A stretch of 64,000 nt of DNA from Gnetum montanum (Eukaryota; Streptophyta; Gnetopsida; Gnetales; Gnetaceae): the NCBI GenBank assembly GCA_015680685.1, contig MNCI01008012.1:125070-189069 (forward strand). Reading direction: 5' to 3'. The notes beneath the pieces were generated by a model, which ran no database searches, was not told the origin of the DNA, and worked only from the letters and a program-made list of their open reading frames with translations. The position numbers were made by a program, and so were the translations under genes. This document shows positions 33,361-45,097 of this stretch, piece by piece. Position 1 is the first letter of the stretch. Each line of letters begins with the position of its first letter.

Positions 33361-35712
33361 CTATTGCTCACACACTTGCTCTTGAACTTTATGGTGGGCC
33401 AATATAGGGGTTGTGTTAATATTTTGAACTTTCGGCCCACAACTGCACCCTTTATCATTATTGGTGACGCATGGATTCTTCTGTCTCTCTATAATGATAG
33501 GTTTACCATTTATGTCTTGTGTTAGAGTGGTGATGGTTGTTGGCTTTTGTGTATGATTAGGAGACATCATTTTTATGAGGAAGGTTGTTGCATTAGATTG
33601 GCCTTGTGTTGGTTTAGGTGATGTAGTAGGTCCATGAGTGTTTTGCCTCAGCTTATGGCCTTTTCTTCAAAAGGGATTCTTTCAACATTGTAGTTGAGAT
33701 ATACTAGCATTATCATTTACGTGTATGTTTCTAGAAAAAGTGGCATTATCTCATTAATGTTGTGATGTTGAACCTTCCTATGTTGTTGGAGGTGACATAT
33801 GGTGGAGGTGAGTATGAGAATATTAGGGATATGATGTAGGGTGAGAGGTGTGAGGTGATGATCTCATATAAGATGTTGTAGGATAATGATATTTGGGAGA
33901 GTGGTAGTAGTGATTTGAATTAGAGGAAGTAAAACTAGTTGGTGAAATAAGGTTTTGAACATAATATCCATGCGGGTTTGGTTGGTAGGAAGGATAGGGC
34001 TAGTTTGGTGGTGGCCTCTCCCACAACTATGGTTCTTGCCACTGCGGTTGATGACCATGTTAAGGCTAGTAATAAGTCCCCCTAGGATGGTACAACTGGT
34101 TGTGGGATTATCTATCATTACATTGTGGAAGAGGAAATCTCTCAAGCATGTGCTTTTGCACAAGCTTTAAAGTTAGATCACCTATCCAATACTCCTGTAG
34201 ATGTAATAAGATTGGGCAATGGCCCTTCAAATGGTCATATATGCAGATGTCGCATCCATTATCTTCATCTATGGTTGAGTCTATAACCTCACTTTCTTTA
34301 CCTATTTTTCCCATTTATCGAGAATTGTTCTTAGTTGTTTCTTGGTTCTATATCCTTTGTTGATTGTGATTACCTATCTCATTTTGCATGATCCTCTCCT
34401 CAACCATCTTAAAGAGAGTTGTAATGTTTTCATATATCCATTTGGACATCCTATAAAATGTTGCTTCAAGTTCATCAATAGACTTATGTATTGAAAAATT
34501 TTATTGTGGAATCATCCTATTGAGAGTGGTTTCATTCTCCTTACCATAGATCTGGACCTCCTTCTATTAAAGAGTTGGATACCATTGATATTTCTTGACA
34601 TTCTCCCATTTGTGTATCTCTCCTTCTTCTTTTGACACATGCTTTCTCATGGATCTAATGGGCTTGGAGTTCATATAATTGCCCTGGAACATACATCCCA
34701 AGGGTCTCCCATGTTTCATTATAGATCCCATCTATGATGTGGAAAAGTTGCCTTTCCTTAGAGAAACCATGGCATGGACATCTATTCAATAGGGAATAAT
34801 ATTTATCTAAGGCCATGTCCAAGGGTTCATGTTCTTCTTACTTCCATTCTTGGATCTATCTCCTCAGGTTGGCCACTCTTGCATAGGTCTGATATTTTTC
34901 ATTGAGGAGTTCCAACATTGTGGACCACTATCAAATTGAATTTGGTTTCAATGGTCTATACCACACTTCGGCTCTATTGATTAGTATCCTGGGAAAGAGC
35001 TTAAGCTTTTGCCACCCACTTTCAATGTTGTATGAGACACAGACATCATGGAAGGTTTATAGATGATGTTGTGGATCCAAATTGTAGCCTCCCACAAATT
35101 TAAGGATATTGTTTATATCAAGCCTAGGTAAGCAACTATCCCTGTGATGCTTGTGAGGTATCTTAACTATCTCTGTGATCTACATCAAGATCTTAGTGGC
35201 CAACAAGGGTTCATTATCATTAGACATGTTGTGATGAAATTTTCTATTTTTATTCATTTGATTGCGATGATCTTGTCTATGCTCATTGTGATGTCTTTGA
35301 TTTTGCCCTTGGGTTTGATTTCTATCTTTGTCTTGACCCTATAGTAGAGCTCTATCTCTATACTTATGTTCATCTTCATTAGAACTAGATGTTGAAGAGG
35401 AAGAGGAAGATGAGGAGCTGGAAGAATCACCATGGCTTCTATAATTCTTCCCATGGTCCCTTCATTTATCTTTTCTATGTTTAGAAGAGGTCCTAGGCAT
35501 TGAAGCCCTTCATGATCTAGCACTCACTCCATCTCCTCTAGGATTGTCTACACTAATTGAATGTAGTCTTTGGGTGTAGTAAGGGTCTAAATGAGCATAG
35601 GAAACACTTGTTTGAGGTTGTTCACTTCAATTTTCTCAGTGTAGATCCTATCATTTCTTCTATGAGTGCTTTCATCATATGATGCATTATTGGTCCTATG
35701 TGAAGAAGACAT
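33361..35712 (-). pseudogene. C gag
   Basis: Capsid/nucleocapsid protein. It starts at ATG 35712 (MSSSHRTNNASYDESTHRR). A Ser/Asp/Glu-rich stretch sits at about 35430-35370 and the capsid-type region at about 35110-34680 in broken frames. The Cys/His motif CDICIYDHLKGHCPI (C-x2-C-x3-H-x4-C) lies at about 34260-34205, followed by HLQEYWIG. The tail, a Pro/Thr/His-rich linker, ends near 33361 where E2 and E6 would go on into protease. Multiple stops. Confidence 0.75.
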
Positions 35713-35825
35713 GGTTTTGTTTGATAATGTGTGTGATTTAAAATATTAATGTTTTCCAAGAGATAAATTGTTAATACCTTTACAACAATCATGTATAATA
35801 TAACTAATCTAGATAACTAGCACCA

Positions 35826-35843
35826 TCCCCAGTAATGGTGCCA
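35826..35843 (-). promoter_or_regulatory. C primer-binding site (tRNA-Asp-like)
   Basis: Minus strand TGGCACCATTACTGGGGA, one base inside the LTR. Followed by the leader segment (35792-35825) shared with E3. Confidence 0.82.
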
Positions 35844-35844
35844 A

Positions 35845-36723
35845 TAATGAGTAGTGAGGTACCCCCTATGCCCAACCATATGAATTACAAATGTTCATGC
35901 ACATTCCAGTTAAATTTTGTGGAGGGGACTAGTTGTGGTATCTAGATCACTATGCCTTGATCGTAGTTCATTGTCTTCCCACTTGGACTAGTGGTAGCTT
36001 TGTCACATATGGTTTAGTCCAGAGTGAGGCATATGATTTTTATTATTTTATATTTTATTGATCTACTATTAAAAATAGGTTAAAAATCTATTTATAATCA
36101 ATTCAACTAATCTAATTGCTATTAATAATCAACTATCCTAACATAAGTATCTAATCCCACTTCCTGTGCATATCCTAAACACATATAATGTTGCTGGGTT
36201 ACCAAACGTTAAGTGTTTCTAGGATTATCAAGGGTCATATGCATGCTCGAAGTGATCATACTTATGTGCCTAATTAACTAACATGCATGAAAATGTAAAT
36301 ATTAACTAATTACATGAAAAGTAAATTCCATGAAAACTAGATCTAATCTAAGTCAAAGTATTGCAATGACTAAGAATCATTCTCAATCTTATTACCACTC
36401 ATGGAATATGTCCAGGTACATTGCCAATCAAATAAGACTTTGTACAACTGACTCAAATCCACTCTACGGGAACTCACTAATTGTTCTCTACGATTACAGA
36501 ATAAAACTATAAGAATTTAGCTACTCTATTTACAAAATGATGAAAACCTATTACAAAACTATTACCTAAACTATGTGTCCAAGCGCTATATTTATAAGTC
36601 AATCCATACCCCCCAATATCGGATATCTGACATTGCATCTTGGGCTCCAACATTGGGTACTTGACATTGGGGCTCTGACATTAGGTATCCAATGTTAGGG
36701 CCTGATAAATTGATGACTCATCA
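35845..36723 (-). repeat. C 5' LTR (879 bp)
   Basis: TAATGAGTAG (first G mutated to A) to GATGACTCATCA, followed by AAGTA. Partner of 30296-31176. Confidence 0.92.
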
Positions 36724-36728
36724 AAGTA

Positions 36729-36959
36729 GTTAGCCTATGTACAAAAATTACATCCTAACAAAATTATTACAAATGACTAACTTTGAAAAATTACAATCCA
36801 TATAGCATAGGTCTCTTGTCCTTCTTATTGAATTATTATGAAAAGAACATATTCTTCTCCTTATTGGTTCAAGGATTTCTTGTCTTCTAGCTTATTTGAT
36901 AATCTCTATAAGAACTGATATATTATGCTTATTATCATTTCTTTTGGATTCTACCTATT
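36729..36959. other. AT-rich spacer
   Basis: Flank of element C, no recognised gene. Confidence 0.4.
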
Positions 36960-37520
36960 GTTGCATTCATTCGTGTATCTTCCATCATAGTTCACATGCT
37001 TTGCTAGGTGTCATCTATATTAAAAATTAAATTTTAAGTATCATGGCATCCTAAACCATTAAATTAATTTTATTACCTTAAATTTTTAATTTTTTATGTC
37101 TATAAAAGTTTCTTAAAAATTTCTATGTTTACCTTCCTCAACAACTAAGTCACAACTTTGCTATCAATTATTGCAATATGTACAAAATTTAATATTTTCA
37201 AATTTTTTGTAAATGATTCAATGTTTATTTGTGGAGATTTTAATACAAGCATAGGTTAATACTAAGAAAAAATTATTCAGTAGCAACATAATATCAATAG
37301 TTTAAACATTATTAAAGATCACAATTGGGTACAACATTCTACAAATGGCACTATTAATAAGATGGATCAACAACTATTATAATGGATAAAATTTTTTAAT
37401 CTTCTACTCTATAATGGTGTTGCTAGATTTCCTCAATCTTCATCATTTACTTTCACATGATCTCAAGGTAACTCTTGCATTGAATTTCTTTGGTGTTTTT
37501 ATGAAACATTTAATTCATTA
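36960..37520 (+). pseudogene. LINE endonuclease-like remnant
   Basis: Degenerate plus-strand coding sequence. About 37210-37240 reads FICGDFN, the signature of APE-type endonucleases of non-LTR retrotransposons. About 200 bases on, NLLLYNGVARFPQSSSFTFT and GNSCIEFLWC follow the usual GDFN ... NG ... FTW/FTF ... G-S-x-ID pattern near the end of that domain. No LINE RT is present; E6 inserted just downstream at 37609. Called from motif order only. Confidence 0.5.
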
Positions 37521-37608
37521 AGTTGAAAGTTGGAGAGAAATTTGTGAAATCTTACCATCATCATTTAGAGTATGTATTGCAAATTAAAATTTATTCTCAA
37601 ATAATAAA

Positions 37609-37722
37609 TGATGGGACACGATATCGCATCCCCCATGATATTGCGTACACGATATGGTATCGTCCCCCACGATATTGCGTACATGATATCGTAGTGCACT
37701 GCCAAGTCTATAAATAAGAGAT
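37609..37722 (+). promoter_or_regulatory. E6 U3 promoter with GATATC-type palindromes and TATA box
   Basis: GATATC at 37620 and 37684, with GATATT or GATATG variants at 37636, 37650 and 37669, each in a CACGATATYGC-like setting. CTATAAATAAG follows at 37708-37718, about 100 bp from the LTR edge. Matches the E2 promoter in mirror orientation. Confidence 0.7.
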
Positions 37723-38424
37723 GGCTCTCCCTTATTTCTCATCCTAAGCTTAAACTGTAGCAAAAATCTGGCAGTTTGACCTCTCCAGAGATAGATTAAT
37801 TTCCATGTGCCTGCAGTAGAAGCTCCAAAGTGAATGGATCTTTATTCGAGCAATATTATACCTGAACACAAGTTGTGCATGGAAATAAAGATGAACTTCT
37901 TGGATAAACCTTGCAGTGCATGCAATAGGCTAATTAGGACTTTATTTACTATTTATCATTTAAATTCTTTATTAGTTCATTAAATATCTCTCAACCCTTC
38001 TGTCCTAGTTAAGTGCCTCAGTACGACCGCTTCGATCACGTGCATTACAGTTGGTGATCCAAGCAATGACTAGCATTTGGTAACCAAGGTTGCATCAGTT
38101 CAAGGTGTGAATGGTAAGTGGGAACGGATGCTGATGCTAGGTTAATTAAGGCTTAGTTAGTTAGTTAAAGTTGGTTAAGTAGTCTCTTCACCCTTCACCT
38201 CACTAGCATAGGAGATAAAATAGAAAAGATATAAAAATCATATACCTCAAACTTAGTTAACCATACAACCGTGAAAACTACAAGTAAGTCTAGGAAGATA
38301 ATGAATGATTAACCTTAAGTGTTCCATGAGGTGTGTAGGCACTTAGTCTACGGAGTTTGACCGGATCATGCATGTAATGCTCATATTCATATGGTTGAGT
38401 GTAGGGGTACCTTGCCACTCATCA
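37609..38424 (+). repeat. E6 5' LTR (816 bp)
   Basis: TGATGGGACACG to TTGCCACTCATCA in the sense orientation of the element. Its last 243 bases (38182-38424) align without length change to 43281-43523. Confidence 0.93.
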
Positions 38425-38425
38425 T

Positions 38426-38443
38426 TGGCACCGTTGCCAAAGA
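38426..38443 (+). promoter_or_regulatory. E6 primer-binding site (tRNA-Asp-like)
   Basis: TGGCACCGTTGCCAAAGA, one base after the LTR. The first 13 bases are the best match to the Athila tRNA-Asp site in the window. Confidence 0.85.
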
Positions 38444-38571
38444 CTAAGTGTTTGTGCGCTAAGTAGAACATAGGAAATTATCCACATCATTGGGAGCTTA
38501 AATGAACCCTTAGGGTTAATTAAACAAAAAAATTTATATAACAGTTAAATGGCACACTGAATAAAATAACA

Positions 38572-40505
38572 ATGTCTTCTTCTTTGAATAAAAGTAATTT
38601 ACCACCTAGGGATCATACAAGAAATAGTCGGTAGTCTAAAACACATAACCAAAATCCACTAGTTCCTCAACAATACCAAGTGGTATATACTCATCCCGAT
38701 GAGTACATACCATATTTTACCTTTATTCTCCATCAAGACGAATAGCTTTGATGGAGAGACTTGCAAGGTAACATCATGTTACCTCCAGATCGATCAGTCC
38801 CAAACATGCTCCTCTATGCTCTTCCAAAAATTGGCATGATGCAGCTATATGTTGAATACCTTGTAGGTGGTTTTAACATAAGGGATTATCATCCCATAGC
38901 AACAAAACGTTTAAGGGACTCACAGCAGGAGAGCCACGATACATTGTTGAAGGGCAAAGGGGTCCCGCATGTCCTAAGTGAAATTGGAGATGGTGAACCA
39001 CTTATAATGGGTTCTATATCGAATGATGTTCCCCCTCCTAATGATGGATAGGAGGTGGGGTATTAGAACCTATGCTCCACGATACACAACCCTGGTTCTG
39101 ATCCCCGTGAATGCCAACTATTCACTGAGGGAATGAAAACACATGACAAGGATGGGCATTCTAATAATCATCACAATCAGGGCCAGTAGCAAAAGAGAAG
39201 GTGAGAAACATCGTCATGGTGATGGTTCTTCTTCTTCTTCCCATTCATCACATCATTCACCCTCTCCTTCCACATCAGGGCATAGCCATCAAGAGCATAA
39301 TGATGAGGATAGAGGTAGGAAAAATGAGAGACCTCGACGAGAGAGTCGAGAATGAGAACAAGGGCATGAACGAAGGGAAAGTAGGAAACAATGTAGACAT
39401 CATAGACGTCATGAGCGAGGTGATCATGATGAACCCCTACTTTCCACCTGAAGTATGCTAGATATTACCAAGGTAGTGAGAATACCAAAAAGGCATCAAA
39501 AAGATAGTCGGATCAAAATATTAAATATGAATAATATCTCACACTTTGAAGGGGGATACAACGCTAATCCACAAAATCATTTGGTGGCATTCCATGATGC
39601 CTACACCTTGCAGAACATAGAGAATGAGTGGTAGAAACTAAATTTGTTTCCTAGGATACTCACAAAGGAAGCAGAGAGTTGGTATCGGTCCTTACAATCG
39701 AAAACCATTAAGAGTTGGAGTATGATGTTAGAGTTGTTCAACGATAAATATTAAACATACTCCAAAGTGTCTAACTTGCATAAGCAGATCCAAGGATGGA
39801 AGCAGGGTAATCACAAACCCTTGGATGCTGCCATGGGCCGATACTATGCATTACTACATCATTGCCTGGGCCATGGTTACACACAGCAAGATCAACTCTG
39901 CCACCTCATAGATGGGCTAAGACATGAGACTAGGAGAACCCTTGGGACTTATGCCCAAGGGAGATTATCTAAGCTTATATCACATGAAATTTGTCAATTG
40001 TTGGATCAAGTAGCCAAAGAAGAAGGGGAGCTATGAAAAAGAGAAAGCGAGGAAGAATATAATCACAACCCTTCCCTTCGAAAGAAGGGAGTGAGATTTT
40101 GTGATGAGGAGGATGAGTCACCACTCGAAGAGTTGGTGAATAGAAAAACCTTGCCGATTCAAAAGCTAACAACAGAAGTATTGGCTAATGTGGATCAATT
40201 GTGGGATTCCTTAGACTCTAGACTTGAAACTATCCTAAAAATCATAGAGGAGTCTAAGGAGGAATGAAGTAGTGACAAAGACAAGAAAAAGTGGAGAGAT
40301 TCAGGCCGTGCACATAACAAGGATAAGGGAAAAATTACTACCGCTGATGAGGTTTTGGATTCTGACATGGACAATGACAATGGATGTGAGATCTACCAAT
40401 ATGACCATCCTAAGGGATGTTGTCCAATAATCTAACATCTACAAGAGTCTGGGGTGTATGCACTAAACCCAAGAATTAACCAATGGCAATACCCTCGAAG
40501 GTTAC
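38572..40505 (+). pseudogene. E6 gag
   Basis: Start at ATG 38572 (MSSSLNKSNLPPRDHTRNS). Domains: the N-terminal block at 38830-39049 (YVEYLVGGFNIRDYHPIATK), matching E2; a Ser/His/Arg-rich segment at 39200-39355 (SSSSSHSSHHSPSPSTSG); and the capsid-type block at 39540-39960 (LTKEAESWYRSLQSK, DAAMGRYYALLHH, LRHETRRTLGTY). The Cys/His motif GCEIYQYDHPKGCCPI lies at about 40384-40432. Stops and at least two frame changes. Capsid and nucleocapsid role inferred from the Retrotrans_gag layout. Confidence 0.83.
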
Positions 40506-41611
40506 CTTATCCTCAAGGTAACTTGAGATAGTTCCACCAACTATTAATGTACTATCCAAGTGGAACTCCATCACAACACATCAGGCAACATCAGCAGTGG
40601 CAACACCCAAAGTCATGGGGGATTCCACCACCTAGGCAACAATACCCTTACCAATAACCAGATCCTTATGGCTATTACATACAGAAGCCAGTTTCTCCAA
40701 GTGACTCCATGGATCATACAACTCCACAACGTTACTACCAAGTTTAGGAGTATTTTAGAAGGACTCCTTCTCCTCCGGGAGATGCTTCACATCCATTCCA
40801 TCCTCCAAATCCATCCGCCTCTCTTACACTGGTAGTTCCACTACCTCCCACTCCAACAATGCAAGGGGAACTCCCCACTCAACCGCAGCAACGTAATGCT
40901 ACGAGAGCTATAAACATTCAACTTGTTGCTGGTTCTAACAATTGTAAAAAGAAAAGACCTTTCTTTAGAACCAAAATCTTAGAAAATCTCTCACGACCCC
41001 AAGCAATTGAGTCTGTACATGCTCCTCCACCATCCAAGGCTTCGGGGCTCCCTTCAATCCAAAAATAGAGCTTAACACATACGGTTATCTTAACGCATAC
41101 TGTTACCAATTGGATCAAGGTAGGCCACCTTCCTAGGAAACTCTCTAATCCTAGAAGCCCCTTAATCTATCTACAAGTCACTGGGAACGAACCACATAAG
41201 GCTCTTCTTGACTTAGGTTCTAGAGTCAACTTAATCTCACAAGAAATGTATCAAGCCTAGAACCTACCCCAACTCAAGAAGAGAAATATTGAACTTGAGC
41301 TGGCTAACCAGTCCATCACCATTCCCTTGGGATTAGTGGAGGACATCATCACCACTGTGTGTGGTTGGTCATACCCAGTCAATTTCCTGGTGATAGAAGT
41401 CAATACTAACAATGGGGGCTTCTCAATTATAATGGGAAGGGCATGGCTGAGTACAGTAGACGCATGCCTAGGGATCCACAATATTTCCTTGGAGATACCT
41501 AAGGTAAACATTTATGGAAAGATCGAGAAGAAGAAAGTTTTATGCATCACATGTAGTGACTTAAAGGGTGATGACATGGAGGAATGTTCAGCATCTCTTC
41601 CATGTAACTGA
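40506..41611 (+). pseudogene. E6 linker and aspartic protease
   Basis: The Pro/Gln-rich linker includes MQGELPTQPQQRNATRAINI at 40859. The protease active site LLDLGSRVNLIS lies at about 41206-41241, with its catalytic Asp and Gly kept, followed by QSITIPLGLVEDIITTVCGW and the signature IIMGRAWLSTVDA (about 41430-41468). It ends in a stop at 41611, right after the protease: no pol tail is legible, unlike E2. Stops in the linker (41067) make the polyprotein broken. Confidence 0.85.
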
Positions 41612-43263
41612 TATGCCCTCAAAACTCAGATACAAAGGTGCCTATATGTATCATTTTTTTATGTGTGAGTGTGTGTGCGTGTTTTATCCATATTGTAAGT
41701 TTGTCACCCAATAAGTGTTCTTCATGATGGTATGAACTGTTTTCCATTGATTGCTAATGTTTGGTTTTTACCTTTAAGTCATGATGTTGATACTAAGGTA
41801 TGGTTCTTTTGATATGATAGGCAATGAGTCCACTTCATCCATTCATCCACAAGTTTCTATGGTCTCTCTTGGCTTGGAGCTGTACAGTCCCCTTCTCAAT
41901 AATAAGAACTTTAACGAATCGTTGACTGGGCACTTCTCAAACTAAGTAAGGACTCAAGGCTTGAAAAGGGTGTGACTTCAAGGGAACTTGATGCATTTGT
42001 GTTGGCCATTCTCTTGGGTGCTTGGATGTTTTCTTCTCGATTTTTCTTACTATTTTGACGTTACCCAATTATTGGGAAGTTAAGCTAATAAAAATAACAA
42101 AGTCTTTGCATGGTGTGGCTCTCATGCATAAACACATAAAAAAAAATAGTGAGAGTTTAAAGCACACCCCTTAGACAAAATAATCCCTTGGGCTACAAGC
42201 ACTGGTTATGTAACTAAAATAAAAATGTTCCCTCAAACTAAGGCCCTTCTCACTTCCCATTTTCTCTCCTCCTTCGTTTCGTTGGAATGGTGGTGGCTCT
42301 TGTGTGGAGGCATTCTTGTTATTCAAGTGGATGGATTAGCCAAATGCATTAATGTGAAGTCACTGGATGTGGTTTTTTTGAGGCTGGAGTCGGAATGAGA
42401 TTTACTAAGTCACATTAATCATTAAACACACAAGGGGTTGTACACCACCTTGTTCTTGAGATTCCATTCCATCCTCTTCTTTCCATCATTCTCTTCCCAT
42501 TATTCACCTCATTGCTAGTTGTATCATTAGTGTATATTTTGGTTGACACATTGTTTTCTTTTTGGTAAATTCTTATGATTAAGACTTTAACTCTTGTTCC
42601 AAATGACATTCCTAGAGCCTACGGGCTCTTTGAGCCTGCTTTGGGGAGGACCCAATGACATTCCTATTTGGTGCACCAATTAATCTCTTTCTTGTAACAT
42701 TTTTGTAATCCATTTTATTTTGTTCATTTTCATCTTGACATCCATTTCATCAATTTCCTAGTTGTCTCTTTTTCTCCATCTTCTTGTTCTTTTTCTTTCT
42801 CCATTCTATCACTAGCAAAGCTTCTCTCTTAGTCATGGGGGTCCTGGTCCAATTTTTTCGATTTTCTCCTAACGCCTACACCTTCGGTAGTCACTATTAT
42901 TATATCTCTAGACCCGCAATCAACCATACCAAAACTAAGCCAATGGACCTTTCAGTGAATCATGGTATCAACTACATTGAAATTCATTTACCCTTGCTAA
43001 TACAAGACTTTGTTGTATGTGCAGATGGCAATCATGCAACAACAGATTGGATCTAGAGGGAACACTTGGAATGGATTAGTACTAAAGTAGCTATGCAAGG
43101 AATGAGATCAATGGTGCAGTTATGGATGGACAACAAAAGATGCAATCTTGGCATTGGCAACAGCAACACTTCTTTCTCTCTCTCTCTCTCTTTCTCAGCT
43201 GCCAACTAAGGCCTGATGTCAAATGTATAAAGTGTTCACTCTTTTTGTAATGAACACCATTGT
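41612..43263 (+). other. E6 conserved 3' noncoding region
   Basis: Reverse complement of the E2 3' region block by block: GCATGGTGTGG (about 42108), ACACCCCTTAGACA and GGCTACAAGCACTGGTTATG (about 42165-42210), GAGCCTGCTTTGGGGAGGAC (about 42633), PPT-like TAGTCATGGGGGTCC (42830), and CT-rich run (43170-43197). Ends at the deletion junction near 43263. Confidence 0.7.
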
Positions 43264-43523
43264 GTAAAGTTAGTTAATTAGTCTCTTCACCCTTCACCTC
43301 ACTAGCATAGGAGATAAAATAGAAAATATATAAAAATCATATACCTCAGACTTACTTAACCATACAATCGTGAAAACTACAAGTATGTGTGGGAAGACAA
43401 CGAATGATTAACCTTAAGTGTTCCATGAGGCATGTAGGCACTTAGTCTATAGAGTTTCACTGGATCATGCATGTAACACTCGTATTCATATGGTTGAGTG
43501 TAGGGGTACCTCTTCACTCATCA
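43264..43523 (+). repeat. E6 truncated 3' LTR (260 bp)
   Basis: Matches 38165-38424. The first 556 bases of the LTR and the PPT are missing. Right end CACTCATCA is intact and followed by ATAAA. Confidence 0.92.
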
Positions 43524-43634
43524 ATAAAAAATAGAAACAAAAAAATTCAATATAGAGTCACCTTATAAGTCAAGAAAAATTATATGGATGCAACTCATAA
43601 TAAATGAAATCATGAAATACATCATAAGGAGCAT

Positions 43635-44242
43635 TGATGAGCAGCCAAGTAACCTTATGCCCAACCATACAGATCACAAGTGTTCATGCAAAACATAGTT
43701 GAATTTCATAGACTTAAGGCTAGTTGGATGCCTTAGATAACCAAGCGTTAAGATGCTAATCATTGTCTTTTCAATCATACTTGTGCAAGCTTATATTATA
43801 TGGTAAGTTTGACTAAGACATGTAATTGTATTTTCTATTATTAAAATATTTAAAGTATTAAAATATTAATCTACCTAATCTAAGTGTAGAAAGTAAATCT
43901 AAACTAGCCTAAGCATAGAGTATCTAATCTTGATTTACTGTATACATCCTGAACATGTGCTAACGCTACTAGGTTACTAAGTATTTCATTACTAGGCATA
44001 CTAAATGCTTCACTAATGGGATTACCAAACATTAATATATAATGCTTAAAATCAGTCATAATCGAGCAAATTGGCTAAGAGTGATGAAATAAAATATTTA
44101 ACTACATGCATGAAAAGTAAATAGAAAATTAAAGTAAATTGCAAGGAAATAAATTAAAATGCTAATCTAAATGCTACAATAGATAGAAAAAATGTTTGAT
44201 TTTATTGTCGCCATGAAAATGTGTCTAGGTACATCATCTTTT
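43635..44242 (-). repeat. TGATGAG-family LTR fragment
   Basis: Begins TGATGAGCAG and follows the family LTR for about 600 bp, including the alternating ACTAGGTTACTAAG/ATTACCAA segment. It stops at GTCTAGGTACATCATC, before TATA box and U3, where the next LTR starts. Either the remains of the 3' LTR of G, split by E7, or a separate truncated copy. Confidence 0.75.
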
Positions 44243-44887
44243 TAATGAGCGGTGGGTATACCCTATGCCCAACCATATGAATCACAAGAATTTACACATG
44301 ATTTGGTCAAATTACAAGGACTTCTAACCTTCTAAGTAGACTAGTTCTAGAAGGTGAATCAACTATTATAATCATTGTCTTCCCAGTTACACTTGTGAGT
44401 ACAAGGGTATGGTTAAATATAATTGAGGTATATGATTTTTATCATTTTTTTCATTTTATATTTAAGTTTCCAAAGAATGAAGAATAGTGAATAAAGATAT
44501 ATAATTACTAATTTAATCTAATCAACTAACTAACACTTAACTAATCCTAACATAAGCATCCATTCCCACTTACCGTACACATCCTAAACATGTATAATGC
44601 TATTTGGTTGCCAAACATTAAGTGTTGCTGGGATCACCAAGCATTACATGTGTGCTCAAAGTGGTCATACTCATGTGTTTTAATTAATTATTATTTAATC
44701 TATCTTAATTNAATTGCCATAAATGTGATAGATGGTGCATATTTATAGGTCGAAATAAGATGCATTGTTGATGAGCACATGTCAATGGGTCAAACCCTAT
44801 GTCAACAAGATCATGTCGATGAGATCTCATCAATGGGGTAGCATTGACAACATCTTGTTGACATGGCCAAACCATGATGCTTCATCA
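44243..44887 (-). repeat. E7 3' LTR (645 bp, internally shortened)
   Basis: TAATGAGCGG to GCTTCATCA. About 200 bp shorter than E1's LTR, the missing part falling near the single N at 44711. TATA-like box at about 44741-44749. U3 repeats are built on ATGTCAACAAGATC, GAGATCTCATCAATGG and related palindromes, again a different set. Confidence 0.8.
44711..44711. other. Ambiguous base N in assembly
   Basis: The only N in the window, inside the E7 LTR where alignment to other LTRs shows missing sequence. It may mark a collapsed or joined stretch rather than one unread base. Confidence 0.9.
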
Positions 44888-44954
44888 TATCCCCATGGCT
44901 AAATAAAAACTCATCCTCAAGTTCTTTACAAAATTTTGAAAGGTATGGAATTAT

Positions 44955-44957
<3 letters not shown>
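44888..44957 (-). promoter_or_regulatory. E7 PPT and conserved PPT-proximal block
   Basis: Minus strand AGCCATGGGGATA abuts the LTR. The next 55 bases (AACTCATCCTCAAGTTC on the plus strand, then AAGGTATGGAATTATT) correspond to the same places in E2, C and E3. Confidence 0.65.

Positions 44958-44989
<32 letters not shown>
44957..44989. repeat. (CA)n microsatellite
   Basis: Sixteen to seventeen uninterrupted CA units, about 70 bp inside the 3' LTR of E7. Confidence 0.97.
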
Positions 44990-44993
<4 letters not shown>

Positions 44994-45097
44994 AAACACA
45001 TGCCAACACAACAAAAACCAAGTACCAAGAGTGTATAGTTTACAAAGATTACAAAATTTTGGTGTTCAAGACAACAAATTTAAATACCAAGATAAAA

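Larger units (their letters stand above)
30296..36723 (-). mobile_element. C: gag-only member of the TGATGAG family
   Basis: LTRs 30296-31176 and 35845-36723, exact duplication AAGTA at 30291-30295 and 36724-36728. The interior has gag (35712 to about 33361) then a long noncoding 3' region. No DLG protease site, RT, RNase H or integrase is found. Leader and PPT-proximal block are shared with E3, the 3' region with E2, E6 and G. Non-autonomous, needing protease and pol in trans. Confidence 0.92.
37609..43523 (+). mobile_element. E6: TGATGAG-family gag-protease element with truncated 3' LTR
   Basis: Plus strand. 5' LTR 37609-38424, primer site, gag, protease, noncoding 3' region, and only the last 260 bp of the 3' LTR (43264-43523). 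The duplication ATAAA at 37604-37608 and 43524-43528 is exact, so the element inserted complete and lost about 0.7 kb (PPT plus most of U3-R) afterwards. No RT, RNase H or integrase. Closest relative here is E2 (shared leader and coding content). Confidence 0.92.
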
